From: Pelagophyceae sp. CCMP2097
Taxonomy: Eukaryota > Sar > Pelagophyceae
Length of the DNA: 59,406 bases
Assembly: GCA_026770575.1 (NCBI GenBank)
Contig: MU657213.1
Span: 178,813-238,218 of the forward strand
Reading direction: 5' to 3'
Position 1 is the stretch's first letter; each line of letters opens with the position of its first letter. The translations under genes were made by a program, and so were the position numbers. Of this stretch, positions 42,515 through 53,012 are shown piece after piece. Below the pieces are notes generated by a model. The model ran no database searches. It saw only the letters and a program-made list of their open reading frames with translations, and was not told where the DNA came from.

Positions 42515-43919
42515 CTAGTTCGACTCGAGGGCGGCCTTTGCGGCCTTGCCCTCCATGATCGCGAAGAGGAGCCCCGGCGCGGAAGCGCGCAGGAGCCGCG
42601 CGAACTGCGCCGACAGACCTAGTTGCGTCTGGGGTGCGTGTGGGGTGCGTGAGGGTTGCGTAGGTTCGGGTTCGGGTTCGGGTTCGGGCGTCGACGGCCC
42701 CTCTCGGTGCGCGGGGCCGTTTTCGCGAGAGCCCGCGAGTCGGGGCGTTGCGTCTCCAGGGAGGCTTACCGGCGGACGGCGAGAGTTCGGATTGGCGACG
42801 CTCGGCGGCGTCAAAGATCTCGCCCGCCATAGCAGTCGGGCAGGCCCCTTTCTCCGTAGACGCGTCCAGCTGGCCGCTCGCAACGCCTAGACGCCGCCGT
42901 TTCGCCGGCTGCGAAGAAAAAACTCTCTAAAGCGTCTGCCTTCAGTTGCTTGCCCGGCGCGTATCGTCACCGTCGCCTTTCAGCGCGTTCAGCGAGTGCG
43001 CCGTCTTGATGTATCCCGGCGACGCAACCGTCACGGAAGTGCCCTGCGCCGCCAGCTCCGCGCGCAGAGCGTCAAAGTAGCCTGCGTGGGATGAGATGGT
43101 CTCGTGCGAAGAGAGTACACGCTCACCGTGCAGCGCGTGCTTCGACGCCGCGTACGCCGACCGCTGCGGCTGCCCGAAGAAGCCTGCCGCGGGACGTCGG
43201 CGCGCAGGACGCCGCAAAGCCCGGAAGCAAGCAGAGAGCATGCAAAGACCTTGCGGTAGAAACGCCCTCACCTTGCACGCTCGAGATGACGACAATTCTG
43301 CCTTTGACGCCGTCTTCCTTCATCTTCCGCGCGGAGAGACGCGCGATCTCGGCATGGGAAACAAAGTTGACGTCGAGGACCCGTTTTAGCACCTAATGTT
43401 GACCATGGGGCAAGAAAACCACTTGATCTAATGTTGACCACGTGGAGGACCTCCTCGCCTCGCCGGGCCTCTTTCCGGGTGTTTTCTCCCCGGGCGCTGG
43501 GTATCGCGTCGACTTCGGTGTCGAGGGCGCTGCCGCGCGTGCCGACGCCGCCGTTGAGGACGACGGCTTCGAAACCTCCATACGCGGCTAGAGCCTCGGC
43601 CACCTTCTCGCCGAAATCCGGCGTCCCGACCGTCGCCTGGTCCAGCGAAACGACGGAAACGGCCTTGGCGCCGCGGAGCGTGCAGCGTTTGGCGACGTCT
43701 TGGAGGACGTCGGCGCGGCGGGCGGAGAGGACGAGGGAAGCGCCTTTTTCAGCGAACTTTAAAGCCAAAGCTTCACCGAGGCCGCTCGACGCGCCTAAGA
43801 AGGGCGGCGCCTACCGCGGGAGCGTAGGCCGGTCAGCGCGGTACGCTATTCGACGCACCTGTGACCCAGACGCGATCTCCGGCCTTGAAGCCTCCGTCGC
43901 GCGAGGCCGAGCCGCCCAT
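42515..43919 (-). CDS. DHRS7B-like short-chain dehydrogenase/reductase
   Basis: The exons from Met 43919 read GGFKAGDRVWVT|GASSGLGEALALKF. The join 43859/43794 is phase-consistent and rebuilds the Rossmann TGASSGLG motif. Then come FAEKGASLVLSARRADVLQD, VVLNGGVGTRGSAL (NNAG-like site), LDVNFVSHAEIARLSARKM, RIVVISSVQGE (catalytic Ser), SAYAASKHALHG (YxxxK), YFDALRAELAAQGTSVTVAS and PGYIKTAHSLNALKGDG. Later exons give AMAGEIFDAAERRQSEL and FARLLRASAPGLLFAIMEGK to the stop at 42515. The C-terminal pattern SPGYIKT...NAL...DG and RxxAPGLLFxxM fits the DHRS7/DHRS7B group of membrane-linked reductases. The substrate is not readable. A hydrophobic stretch in frame upstream of Met 43919 (AYTIAFLACCLWLAGCAAL) suggests that the real start could be further upstream and the protein membrane-anchored. 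Confidence 0.85.
42659..42690. repeat. TTCGGG microsatellite in SDR intron
   Basis: Four to five tandem copies of GGTTCG/TTCGGG lie inside the intron between the last two exons of the SDR gene. The hexamer has a telomere-like G-rich strand but the wrong sequence for a canonical telomere repeat. Confidence 0.8.
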
Positions 43920-44717
43920 AGTGACCCGCTGGCGCGCGAGGCGCGGCGGGCGCAGCGCCGCGCAGCCGGCGAGCCACAGGCAACAGGCGAGAAACGCAAT
44001 CGTATACGCGCCGCGGTCGCCTGCGATGTCAAGGCTGCAAGCTTCGCCAAACGCGCCTTTACTTGGAACAACACACCGTAGACACCAAGCCGGCTAAGGA
44101 TGAACGGTAGGATTAGATTAATATTTTCGACATTTACAGTGTTTCAAGGGGGCGATATTTCCGACGACATTTGCACCGAGATCGACGACAAACGACCGAC
44201 TTGGACCGCTCTGGAGCCTCAAACCAAGGCATCGGAATTTTAACTCGGGGTTTAATCCGTCATCAGGGGACTTTAAGGGAGATTCCGACGACATTTGCGG
44301 CTTTGGCGGCTTTGGCGGCCGGCTTTTCCGACGACTTTTGCAGTGGAATTCTCGACTTCGTGACGATAATGGCATTCGACATTTGCAGCCGCGTCAAGCA
44401 ACTTTTAAAACCGTCCATCCTTAAAGCCGGCCTCGAGGTACGGGCCCTCGCAAGGCCCTTGGATCCTGCAAGTCGACGGGTCTCCGGCGGTTCCGTCTCG
44501 ACGGCGGTTCCGTCTCGAGAGCGATTATAATGAAAGCACGCAGCTGAAAGCACGTGTGGATGTTGGAAGGGGCTGAGCTAGCTGCTTTCGGTGTGACACC
44601 GTTGTGGATGGAGGGATTCGCCACACTCTTGTGGATGGAGGGTTCGCACGCAGCGGGCCAGAGCCGCCGCGGGCCGCGGGCGTGTTGCGGGCTCTTTCGG
44701 AGCCGCCGCGGGCCTGC
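43920..44717. other. Intergenic region with dispersed short repeats
   Basis: It lies between the SDR start and the cysteine synthase stop (both minus). From about 44120 to 44400 a motif close to TTCCGACGACATTTGC recurs five times with variations. Around 44490-44520 a GGCGGTTCCGTCTCGA segment is repeated in tandem, and at 44603-44640 TTGTGGATGGAGGG-type copies follow one another. No coding capacity was recognised apart from a possible 5' extension of the SDR gene near 44000. Confidence 0.6.
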
Positions 44718-46030
44718 TTAGGCGGCGAGGACGGGGTCGCAGCCGGGGATGAGCTGGAAGGAAGGCGTCGACTTGGCAATCTCCAGCTCGTCCGCGTTCA
44801 TGTCCGCCTCGATGCCGTCGAAGAGGGCCGTGGACATGTAGCGCTCGCCCGTGTCTGCGATCATGCAGCAGAGGACGGAGCCGGGGGGGGCCTTTTTGGC
44901 CATTTCGATGGCCGCCCACATCGTCCCGCCCCCGGAGATGCCAGTCAAAATGCCCTGCGTCCGAGCGAGCAGCTTGGCCGTCTCGATGGCGCCCGCCGAC
45001 GGGATCATCATGAGCTCGCCCAGCAAGTCGTTCATGGGCGCGTCTTCGAGGACTTTGGGAATAAAGTCAGGCGTCCACCCCTGGATCGGGTGCGCCGCAA
45101 ACGCCGGGTGCGACTCCGCCGCCGACCCGTCGGCGTTGCGCGGGGTGGGGATGCCCGACTTGAGCACGGGCGCCGCCTCGGGCTCCGCGAGCACAATGTG
45201 CAGACCCGGCAGAGCCGCCTTCAGCGCCTTGCCCGCGCCGTGGAACGTGCCGCCCGTGCCGTAGCCTGCCAACACGCGTTTGGAGGGGGCGCCTGCGCGA
45301 CGGGGCGGCATTCTCAGACGCACCGGTGACCCAGTGCGTTAACGTCTTCCCAGCGTTCGCAAAGTCGGCGACGATCTCCGGCCCCGTCGTCTCCTCGTGG
45401 AACTTCCAGTTCGCCTCCGTCTCGAATTGATGGCAGAGGAACCAGCCGTGCTTCTTGCACAGCTCTTCGGCCTTGCGGACCATGCCCACGCCCTTACCCG
45501 CCTTCGGCGTCACGATCACCTTGGCCCCGAGCATGCGCATCAGGCGCCGGCGCTCGATAGAAAACGGCTCGGCCATGCAAATGACGCAGGGGTAGCCGCG
45601 CTGGGCGCAGACCATGGCCACGGCGATGCCCGTGTTGCCCGAAGTGGCTTCCACAACCGTCTGCCCCGGCTTCAGCGCCCCGGACCGCTCCGCCTCTTCG
45701 ATGATGGCCACGGCAAGACGGTCCTTGACGGAGGAGAGCGGGTTGAAGTACTCGAGCTTTGCGTAGATTTCCACGCCCGGAGGGCAGAGCTTTTCGGAGA
45801 TGCGGACGCACGGCGTGTTGCCCACAATCTGCGTCACGTCCGAATAGACGCCGCCTGCGTGGCGTCATAAAGCACGCGCCACGACGCGGGGAAGCGGCGA
45901 CGCTACAGCGGCGACGCTTTACAGCCGCTTTACAGCGGCGACACGCACCGCGGCCAGCGCCGCGGGGCGCGGTGGACAGCGCCGCGCGCGACGACGCCGA
46001 GCTCTTGAAGAGATAGTTCGACATGGCCAT
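44718..46030 (-). CDS. Cysteine synthase (O-acetylserine thiol-lyase)
   Basis: The exons 46030-45949, 45854-45324 and 45265-44718 all close in phase (both donors GTGCGT) and give 386 residues. The fold-type-II PLP core is complete: VTQIVGNTPCVRI, LEYFNPLSSVKDRLAVA with the Schiff-base Lys, VEATSGNTGIAVAMV, ICMAEPFSIERRRLMRMLGA, THWVTG|YGTGGTFHGAG (phosphate loop) and GILTGISGGGTMWAA. It makes cysteine from O-acetylserine and sulfide. The short N-terminus (MAMSNYLFKSSASSRAALST) is rich in Ser/Ala/Arg and may be a weak organelle signal. No CBS regulatory domain is present, which favours cysteine synthase over cystathionine beta-synthase. Confidence 0.94.
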
Positions 46031-46974
46031 CCTACAAACAAGCATCGACGTGGCCATCCGAACGACGAGCAAATGGATCGAGCGAGTGAACGGCGGTGCC
46101 GCGCGCGGGTGCGACACACGCTCTGGAGCGGGCGCGCACCACGCGACGGGCGCGGTCGTGCGGGCCCCGGTCCCGCGTACGCCGTCGACGGCGCTGGCGC
46201 AAGCGCCTCTCGGCGGCTCTCGGGGGCCGGTGCGGCGTTGACATGCTCGAGAGATTCCGAAAGTCAAAGTCACTCTTTTCGCGTTCGCGTCCCCCCGCTC
46301 CGCCCGAGCGGCGGCGGCGCCGCGCAGCCCCGCGGACGCCGGCCGCGCGCATGGTGTCGTTGGGGGTCGGGGCGCTTGCGGAGACGGGTGGTTGAGCGGC
46401 TCTCGGGTGAAGTGAAGTCTGCCTTTCCCCGTCGCAGCTGAGACAACTTGACACGTGCACTTGCGGTCTTTGCGGAAAAGGCGCGGAAGGTTCACAGCGG
46501 AACTTTTCAGAATCTCAACAGTTACTTGTGACTTACAACTGGACCAGCCGTGCGACGGGCGCGAAGGCTCGCGGCGTCGCGGCCACTTTGCTGGACCTCC
46601 GCCATTATAGAATATGAAGCGTGGATAAAATATCCGCACCACACTGCTCGTCCGCGCCCTGCTCGTCCACGACACGCGTCGAGTGAGCCTTCAGGAATCA
46701 TCAACACATTTGATTTTTATAAACACATTTCAACGGAATTTATCTTAAAGTTTAAAAAGAGGATGGAATCAAGTCGCCACGCTCGTATCTACAAAGGTAC
46801 AGGATTCTGATACAATTGTATCGTGTGATATCATGATCTCAGAGTCGGACAGGAACCCGTACCTCCGGGCGGCGCGGCGCGCTGCGAGGCGCCACCGACG
46901 AAGGCGACCGCAGCGGAGCGCGGCCCTGCGACGCGCAAAAATCGATCCCGCGCGTCGCGTCACCCTCGAACGTC
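46031..46974. other. Intergenic region upstream of cysteine synthase and the acidic protein gene
   Basis: The two flanking genes are divergent, so both promoters lie here. From about 46500 to 46850 it turns AT-rich, with TTTATAAACACATTT and TTTAAAAAG words near 46717-46757. Frames on both strands (up to 142 codons) are Arg/Pro-rich and look like GC-driven chance frames. Confidence 0.5.
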
Positions 46975-48336
46975 ATGGCGAGGCCGTACGCGCGACTGAC
47001 CGGCGCGTGCGCGGGGGCGCTCGGCGACGAGGCGGTCCAGGCCGCGCCGTCGGTGCCGCGCAGCGGCGAGGCGCCGACAGCCGCGCCGCAGTCGCGCGCG
47101 AAGCGGCCGAGCGAGGCCGCGGACGGCGCGCCCGTCGCCAAGTCCGCTCGGCGCGGGACGGCGGACTCGTCGAAGTGCGTCGGCGTCTCGAAGACCGAGC
47201 GCAAATGGATTGCAAAACTTCAAGAGGCGGCGAGGCAAACTGAGCAAGCGGGCTATTTCGGCTTTGAGTGGGACAATGATTCCGACGAGTGGGACCGTGA
47301 CGCGTATGAATACTATGATAGCGACGCCTCTTGGCCGCCAGCTATAGACGACATCTATAGCTGGTCCGAGGACGACGAAGACGAGGACGAGGACTCCGCC
47401 GGCGACGACTTGGGCTATTGTGACGACGCTTACGCTTATACGAAAGACAAGGAGGACCCGGTGATCGTCATGTACGCGGCGTATGGCGCGCTGTTGCGTG
47501 TGCGGCACCTCGTCGAGTCGGCCCCGGCGGCGCAGCGCGCGGTCGTGGTGAACGCGACGCGGCGCTGGACCGAGGTGAAGTGTGGCTCCAAAAAAGGCAG
47601 GGAGTGGCACGGCGAGACGGCTTTGATCGCCGCCGTCCGGGGCGGCCACGGCCGCCTCGTCCGTTACCTGCTCGACGACGCGCTCGCGGACCCGACGCTC
47701 GAGGCCTGCGAATTCGAGCCTCGAGGCCTCTTCGATGGCAAGCGCACCGTCTTCGAGGGCGCGCTCGCCGTCGCCAACAAGCGCGCGGCGCTCCAGCGGC
47801 GTAGGCTCGAGGAGCTGCACTTTAGCGCCGCGGCATCGCAGTACGTGCAGGCGACGCGGCTCCTCGTCGCCAAGGAGCGCGCCGAGTTCATCGCGCGCCT
47901 CGTCGCGGCGGCGATCGCGCACTGGCCACGCGCGACGTACTCTCGCGCGAGCTTCAACGCGGCGCGGGGCGCGCCGACGAACGCGCCGTTGTGCGTCGAC
48001 GCGCTCCGCGCCGCGCTCGGCGCTGTCGCCGTCGGCGCGTGGCCGGCCGCCGCCGTCGACACGCTCGCCGCGGCGCTCGCCCGCCGCAAGGCCAAAAGCG
48101 ACCGCGCGGGCGCGGTCTCGAGGCAGCAGCAGCAGCAGTGCGCGGCGCAGGAGCAGCAGGCGCATCAGCGGGCGCTGGTGCGCAACGCCGCGCGCCCGCC
48201 GCGCCTGCCGCCCCAAAAGTGCGTAGGAGAATGCTGCGCTTACAACAGTGCGGCCAAGAAGTGCACCGCGGGCATGTGCGGCCTATGCTGCAAGAACACG
48301 CGGTCCCGGCCCTGCACGAAGCACAATGTCAAATAG
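46975..48336 (+). CDS. Uncharacterised protein with acidic stretch, ankyrin-like helix pair and Cys-rich end
   Basis: This is an unbroken frame of 453 codons. Residues 1-70 are Ala/Arg-rich with a KRPSEAADGAPVAKSARR segment that could be a nuclear signal. An aromatic/acidic region follows (FEWDNDSDEWDRDAYEYYDS, then SEDDEDEDEDS). GETALIAAVRGGHGRLVRYL resembles one ankyrin repeat, followed by a duplicated helical region. A Gln patch (SRQQQQQC) leads to a C-terminal Cys cluster with the spacing C-x3-CC-x8-C-x4-C-x2-CC-x6-C-x2-H (CVGECCAYN to CTKH), likely a zinc site. I do not recognise the family. Nuclear function is only a guess from the basic and acidic tracts. Confidence 0.65.
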   Translation: MARPYARLTGACAGALGDEAVQAAPSVPRSGEAPTAAPQSRAKRPSEAADGAPVAKSARRGTADSSKCVGVSKTERKWIAKLQEAARQTEQAGYFGFEWDNDSDEWDRDAYEYYDSDASWPPAIDDIYSWSEDDEDEDEDSAGDDLGYCDDAYAYTKDKEDPVIVMYAAYGALLRVRHLVESAPAAQRAVVVNATRRWTEVKCGSKKGREWHGETALIAAVRGGHGRLVRYLLDDALADPTLEACEFEPRGLFDGKRTVFEGALAVANKRAALQRRRLEELHFSAAASQYVQATRLLVAKERAEFIARLVAAAIAHWPRATYSRASFNAARGAPTNAPLCVDALRAALGAVAVGAWPAAAVDTLAAALARRKAKSDRAGAVSRQQQQQCAAQEQQAHQRALVRNAARPPRLPPQKCVGECCAYNSAAKKCTAGMCGLCCKNTRSRPCTKHNVK

Positions 48337-48825
48337 ATCAAACGGTTGGGGCGGGCGTGCCGGGGCACGCCCGTCCAGGATCGTCGTGATTAATGATACG
48401 TCTTTCAAGTTCCGTGGCGTCAGTCCCACTCGTCGTCGTTCACGTCGCCATCGCAGACCGGCCTCCGAACGAGGCCGTGATCGGCCCGGGCCGGAAGCGT
48501 CGACGTCGTCCGGCGATGCCAGGCGATGGACGCAGCCGCGCGTGGCCCGCAGTACGCCCAGGGAAAGTAGTCGTCGGCCTAGTCCCAACCCATCCGCGTG
48601 AGCCGGGCGCCGTGGTCGTGACGGTACCGCACAAAACCACCAGATTGTCGACTCGAGGTCGGGAGTACTTCCAATCCTCCACTGGCCAATACGACAACCG
48701 CGACACTGGGTATGCGTGTTGCTGGCAACTCGATCTCACTTCCCCAGTTGAGGCCCACCCGACGACCCTGGTCCACGGCCGGATTCACACAGCGACGAAA
48801 GATTTAAGCTTTATCCGCGCCTCGA
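48337..48825. other. Convergent intergenic region
   Basis: It lies between the stop of the acidic Cys-rich protein gene (+) and the stop of eS7 (-). It must hold both 3' UTRs. A GGCGTGCCGGGGCACGCC inverted repeat (about 48354-48371) could fold as a hairpin just after the first stop. No gene was recognised. Confidence 0.5.
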
Positions 48826-49574
48826 TCAAGGCTCGACGACGGGGAACTCGAAGATGACCTCCTTGTTCGTCAGCTTCTTGTAGACGCAGGAGAACGTGTC
48901 CAGCTTCGTCTCGACGTTGACCTGGTCCTTGGGGTCGAGGAGCACCTTGAGCACCTTGGAGCCGTCAAGCTTGCAGCGAGTGCGCTTGCCGACAATCTCC
49001 GTCGGGTAGACAAGGTCCTCGAGGATGCAGTCCTGCACCGACGTCAGCGTACGGCTGCGCGGGCGCGGGCCGTTCGACTTGGTCGAGCCTAGGGACGGGC
49101 ACCATCGGCGAACGCGCTGCGGGCATAGGCTGGCCCAGAGTCTCGAGGCCGCCGCGCCCGATAATGCCGCCGGCGCGGCACGTCGGCGCCCCTGCGCTGT
49201 GCGCCCCCGCCGGCTCGGCTACCATCGCGGCTCCACCTGCCGTGTGACTCACGGGCATAGTTTTTGCCGAGGATCGTCCGTTGCGCGATGATGAGCACGT
49301 GCCGGCCCGAGAACTTCTTCTCGAGCTCGCGCACGAGGCGCGTCTGCACCTTGTGGTACGCGCGCAGCAGGCCAAAGGGCACGAAGAGGATAATGGCCTT
49401 CTTGCCGCCGCCGATTTCCGTCTCCTTGGCGGAGAGCATGTACAGGTCCCGGAGCTCCGCCTTGAGCTCCGTCGAGGAGACCTCGAGGTTGTACAGCTCC
49501 TGCGCCACCGAGAGCTCCAGCTCGTCCGGCTCCGGCGCGCCCGCCGCCTTCTGGATCTTCTTCAGGAAGGCCAT
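48826..49574 (-). CDS. RPS7: Cytosolic 40S ribosomal protein eS7
   Basis: The two exons (49574-49253 and 49088-48826) join in phase at a GTGAGT donor and a CCTAG acceptor and give 194 residues, the usual length of eS7. The translation follows eS7 throughout: [120 protein letters not shown] and [16 protein letters not shown]. Met 49574 is chosen because the longer upstream frame has no eS7 similarity. The 164-bp intron is one of the longer ones here. Confidence 0.96.
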
Positions 49575-49956
49575 ACTGCGGGACTGCGACTTCGGAGGCT
49601 CGCCAGCTACAATCGCCGCCCTCTCTCTCCTTTTTGAAACGGGCCGCGGCAACGGACTGTTTTTTTAAAAACGGGCCACGGCGGCATTCGACGCGTCCTT
49701 GGTGGCCGCGTGACTGCGCCGGGCGGATGCGTTGCCACGCGACGCCGCGCAACCCGCACGGATTTTGGCGACAGATTCTACGATGTTCCGTCGACGCCGG
49801 CGGCCTCCGGTCGAGGGTCCTCCACATCCACGGCATCCCACGTGCACGGCACCGACGTGACGCGCGCAGTCCAACCGCATCCGCGCGCTCCTTTGACTGC
49901 GACGGTGGATACGGCACCGGCGTGCGCGCGCGACCCCGCGGCCCCGTGGTTTGGTC
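49575..49956. promoter_or_regulatory. Shared upstream region of eS7 and LYRM2-like genes
   Basis: These 382 bp separate divergent starts. A T7/A5 patch lies near 49660-49672. No conserved ribosomal-protein promoter element was recognised. Confidence 0.45.
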
Positions 49957-50518
49957 ATGCAGCGCTCGATCGCCCGGGCGCTGCACTCGACGGCGCGCGG
50001 CCCTCCGCCGGCGAAGCGAGAAATGCCCGCCTTCCAGCCGCTGGGCTACTTCCTCCGACGGGCGCAGGCACTCCACCAGTGCGCCCCGCGGCGGCGCCCC
50101 GCGGCGGCGTTGCATCTCGCCGAGCCTTCTGCGCAGGTACCGCTCTATCATCCGCGCGGGCCTGCGCCTACGGCGGCGCGACGATGCGCAGGGCGCGGAT
50201 GTGCTGCGGCAGGTCCGCGAGACGTATCGGCGGCATGTGGGCGAGACAGACAACTTTGTCATCAAAGGTCTCCTCCTCGACGGCCGCCGACAAGTCGAAC
50301 TCGCCACCGCCCGCGCCAAAGGCAAACCCGGTCGCAGCGGTGGCGTGAGCGGCGTCCGAGGCGGCCGTCTTGACGCAAAAGCCGGCGGCGGCGGAGCAAG
50401 CGAGGCCGTGGCCCTCACGCCGCCTCCTCAGGTCGCGGCGCTCGCGGATGGCGCGGCCGACGCCGATGGAGCGGCCTACGCCGTCGGCACCGGCTGGCCG
50501 TGGGACCGCGCCCGGTGA
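49957..50518 (+). CDS. LYR-motif protein of the LYRM2 type
   Basis: The exons 49957-50078 and 50137-50518 join in phase (GTGCGC donor, GCGCAG acceptor). Met 49957 gives QRSIARALHSTARG, a typical short mitochondrial presequence with Arg and Ser. The body FQPLGYFLRRAQALHQ|YRSIIRAGLRLRRR and VLRQVRETYRRHVGETDNFV with IKGLLLDGRRQVELATARA matches LYRM2 helices. Such proteins bind mitochondrial acyl-carrier protein and assist respiratory complex I. The signature tripeptide is QYR instead of LYR at the splice join. The last 65 residues are Ala/Gly/Pro-rich and could include an unrecognised intron. Met 49951 is an equal alternative start. Confidence 0.75.
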
Positions 50519-50588
50519 AGGACCGACGACGCCGGGCGATGTAAGGGTGTGAACAAACGACCTCCTCTTTTGGCCGAGCGGCCGCCGC

Positions 50589-52863
50589 GTGTATCGAACC
50601 GCCCTGAAAGGTGACCGGGCGAGGTTCGCGCGTCGGCCGCGAGTTCAAGTTGTGTTGAGTTTGACCTCAACCGTGCTTGACGGAGACGGGCGCGTGTTGC
50701 TCCAAGCTCAAACTGTTCCGATTTCCGAACGTTCGAACCGTCAAATACATATTGTACATCTACGGGGTCGCCAAAGCATCGTAAGGGACGCGCGAACGTC
50801 CCTGGGAACTGTGTACCGCCCCGGCGACACGGAGCGAAGGCCCGCCTCGCCCGCGCGGCGCCCCGGCGAAACGTTTCAGAGCGTCTCGCGCGTGTACCCG
50901 ATGCGCGCGGATGGGCTTCGAGCCGTATCGGAGGGCAGCCTAAAGCTCGCGCCCTTAAAGGCGACGCCGGCGCGGTCGAAGATCGACCGCGGCATGGACG
51001 ACACCTTCCGCGGCGAGGTCCGCGGATCCGGGATTCTGGCCAAGCAGTCCGAGCTCCTCGACGATGAAATCTTCGCGAAGGGCTGCCGTTTACTCCTCCT
51101 CGCCGCGCGCTGCGACGTCCCGCAGGCCGTTTCGCTCATGGAGGCCTCGCCGCAGCTCGTCAACTTCCGAGACTACGTAAGTACGCGCGCGCCCGCGAGA
51201 GGCGGCTAAAGATGGAGATTCGTGACGAGGGCGCGCCGTCCAGTCGTTATCGCGGACGTAGGACCGGCGGTCGCCGCTGCACGTCGCCGCGTCCGAGGGC
51301 AACCTGGAGCTGGTCAAGTACCTGTCGGCGCACGGGGCGCGCCTGAACACGTCTGACCGCTGGGGCGGGTCCGCGCTGGACGACGCTCTGCGGCACCGGC
51401 AGCACGAAGTCGCTGTGTTCCTGCGCGGCTGTGGCGCGTCGCTCGGCAGCGGCGACCACACGCTGGCATTAATTTCGGCCGCGGCGGGGGGGCAGTTGAG
51501 GGAAGTTATCGAGATGGTGGACCTGGACCACGCGGACGTCAACGGCCGAGACTACGTGCGTTTTTGCAAGGCTCGATGAGATGCTTCTCGAGTCGTTCAA
51601 AGCGGCGCTTCGTAGGACGGCCGCACGGCGCTTCACTTGGCTGCGGGCGAGGGCCATTCGGAAGTGGTGGCAGCTTTGTTGGAGCGCGGCGCCGACGCCG
51701 TCGCGCAGGACCGCTGGGGCGGGTCGCCCTTGGACGACGCTTTGAGGAACGGCGACGCTTCAGGCATCGCCGACGTTTTACGGGCTCTTGGTGGGGTGCC
51801 GCAGAAGGGCCACGCCGCAAAAGACGAAGACTCTCGCCATCTCAAGGAACCAGGCGACCGCGTGGCGCATTTGAACGCCATCCAAGACTCGATGTTGATC
51901 GACTGGGCCGACGTCCGCGTGGGGGACAAGATCGGAGGGGGGTCGTTCGGAGTCGTTTACAAGGCGACCTGGAACCGCACGCCCGTGGCCTGCAAGAGCC
52001 TGCTCCGGGCGTCGACCAACGAGCAGCGCGCTTTGGCGCTGGCGGACTTTATGATCGAGGCTTCTATTCTGAGGCAGCTGCGGCACCCGAATATCTGCAT
52101 GCTCCTCGGGTACTGCACCGTGGAAGGCCACGAGCTCATGGTCACCGAGCTCATGCGCTGCTCTTTACTCGACATCTTAAAGGCGGCCAAGGCGCACGAA
52201 GGCCACGCGACTTTGACCAAAGCTCGCGCGCTGCGTTACATGCGCGAGCTCGCTCGCGGCATGAACTATCTCCATACGTGCAGCCCGCCGATCCTGCACC
52301 GCGACTTGAAGCCCGCCAACCTCTTGCTGGACGCCTCGAACACGCTTCGCATCTCGGACTTTGGGTTGGCCACGATCCGTCGCAACACGTCTTCCAACGT
52401 GGCCTCGCAAGAGTCTGAAGAGACCAAAAAGGAGAAGAACACGCAGAAGAACTTCTTCCCCGCCAACACCAACGAGCCTCTACTGGACTTGACGGGCGAG
52501 ACGGGTTCTTTTAGATTTATGGCGCCCGAAGTTTATAAGCATCAGCCCTATGGTCGACCGGTGGATGTCTACTCCTTTGCCATGATCGCCTTCAACCTCT
52601 TGGCCGTCCACGCCCCCTGGGCCGAGCTCGCCGGCGACCGCGCCGCGAGGCTGGCCTCGCGGGGGGAGCGTCCAATCATGCCTCGGAATTGGGACGAGAA
52701 GATCCAGCAGCTTTTAAAGTGCGCATGGGCCCACGAGTCCGTGATGCGCCCGAGCTTCGCCGCGCTCCTGGACATGCTCGAGCAGGTCGAGGACCAGATC
52801 GAGCGAGCGCCGGACGCCGTGATCCCCGGCAACCGAGGCGGATGCGAGTGCGCGCTCTCCTGA
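50589..52863 (+). CDS. Ankyrin-repeat TKL protein kinase with C-terminal CaaX box
   Basis: The exons 50589-51176, 51262-51555 and 51616-52863 are all phase 0 (donors GTAAGT and GTGCGT) and give about 709 residues. The start is uncertain; Met at 50901 (MRADGLRAVSEGSL) may be better. Ankyrin repeats: CDVPQAVSLMEASPQLVNFR, RSPLHVAASEGNLELVKYLS, GQLREVIEMVDLDHADVNGR and GRTALHLAAGEGHSEVVAAL. The kinase domain has IGGGSFGVVYKATW (about 400), VACKSLL, ILHRDLKPANLLLDA (about 523), ISDFGLATI, SFRFMAPEVYKHQPYGRPVD and VYSFAMIAFNLL. This is the Raf/MLK-like TKL pattern seen in plant and protist ANK-kinases. The protein ends GGCECALS, where CALS fits a CaaX farnesylation signal. Confidence 0.88.
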
Positions 52864-53012
52864 ACCTTGACGCCGACGCCGACCGCACGCTCTACTTGCG
52901 CCCGCGGACCGCCGTCCGCCCGGCCTCGTTCTGAAACACCGTGCCGCCAAACGGGGGGTGAAGAGACTTAAATTCGTATGCAAAGTTCGCGCCCTTTCGG
53001 GCGTCGGGTCTT

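Noticed and set aside
42659..42690. Possible internal telomere repeat
   Set aside because: The unit is TTCGGG, not TTAGGG, has only four to five copies, and sits inside an intron.
46960..48216. 418-codon minus-strand frame opposite the acidic Cys-rich protein
   Set aside because: It is Arg/Ala-rich with no motif. The plus frame has Cys spacing and varied composition typical of protein.
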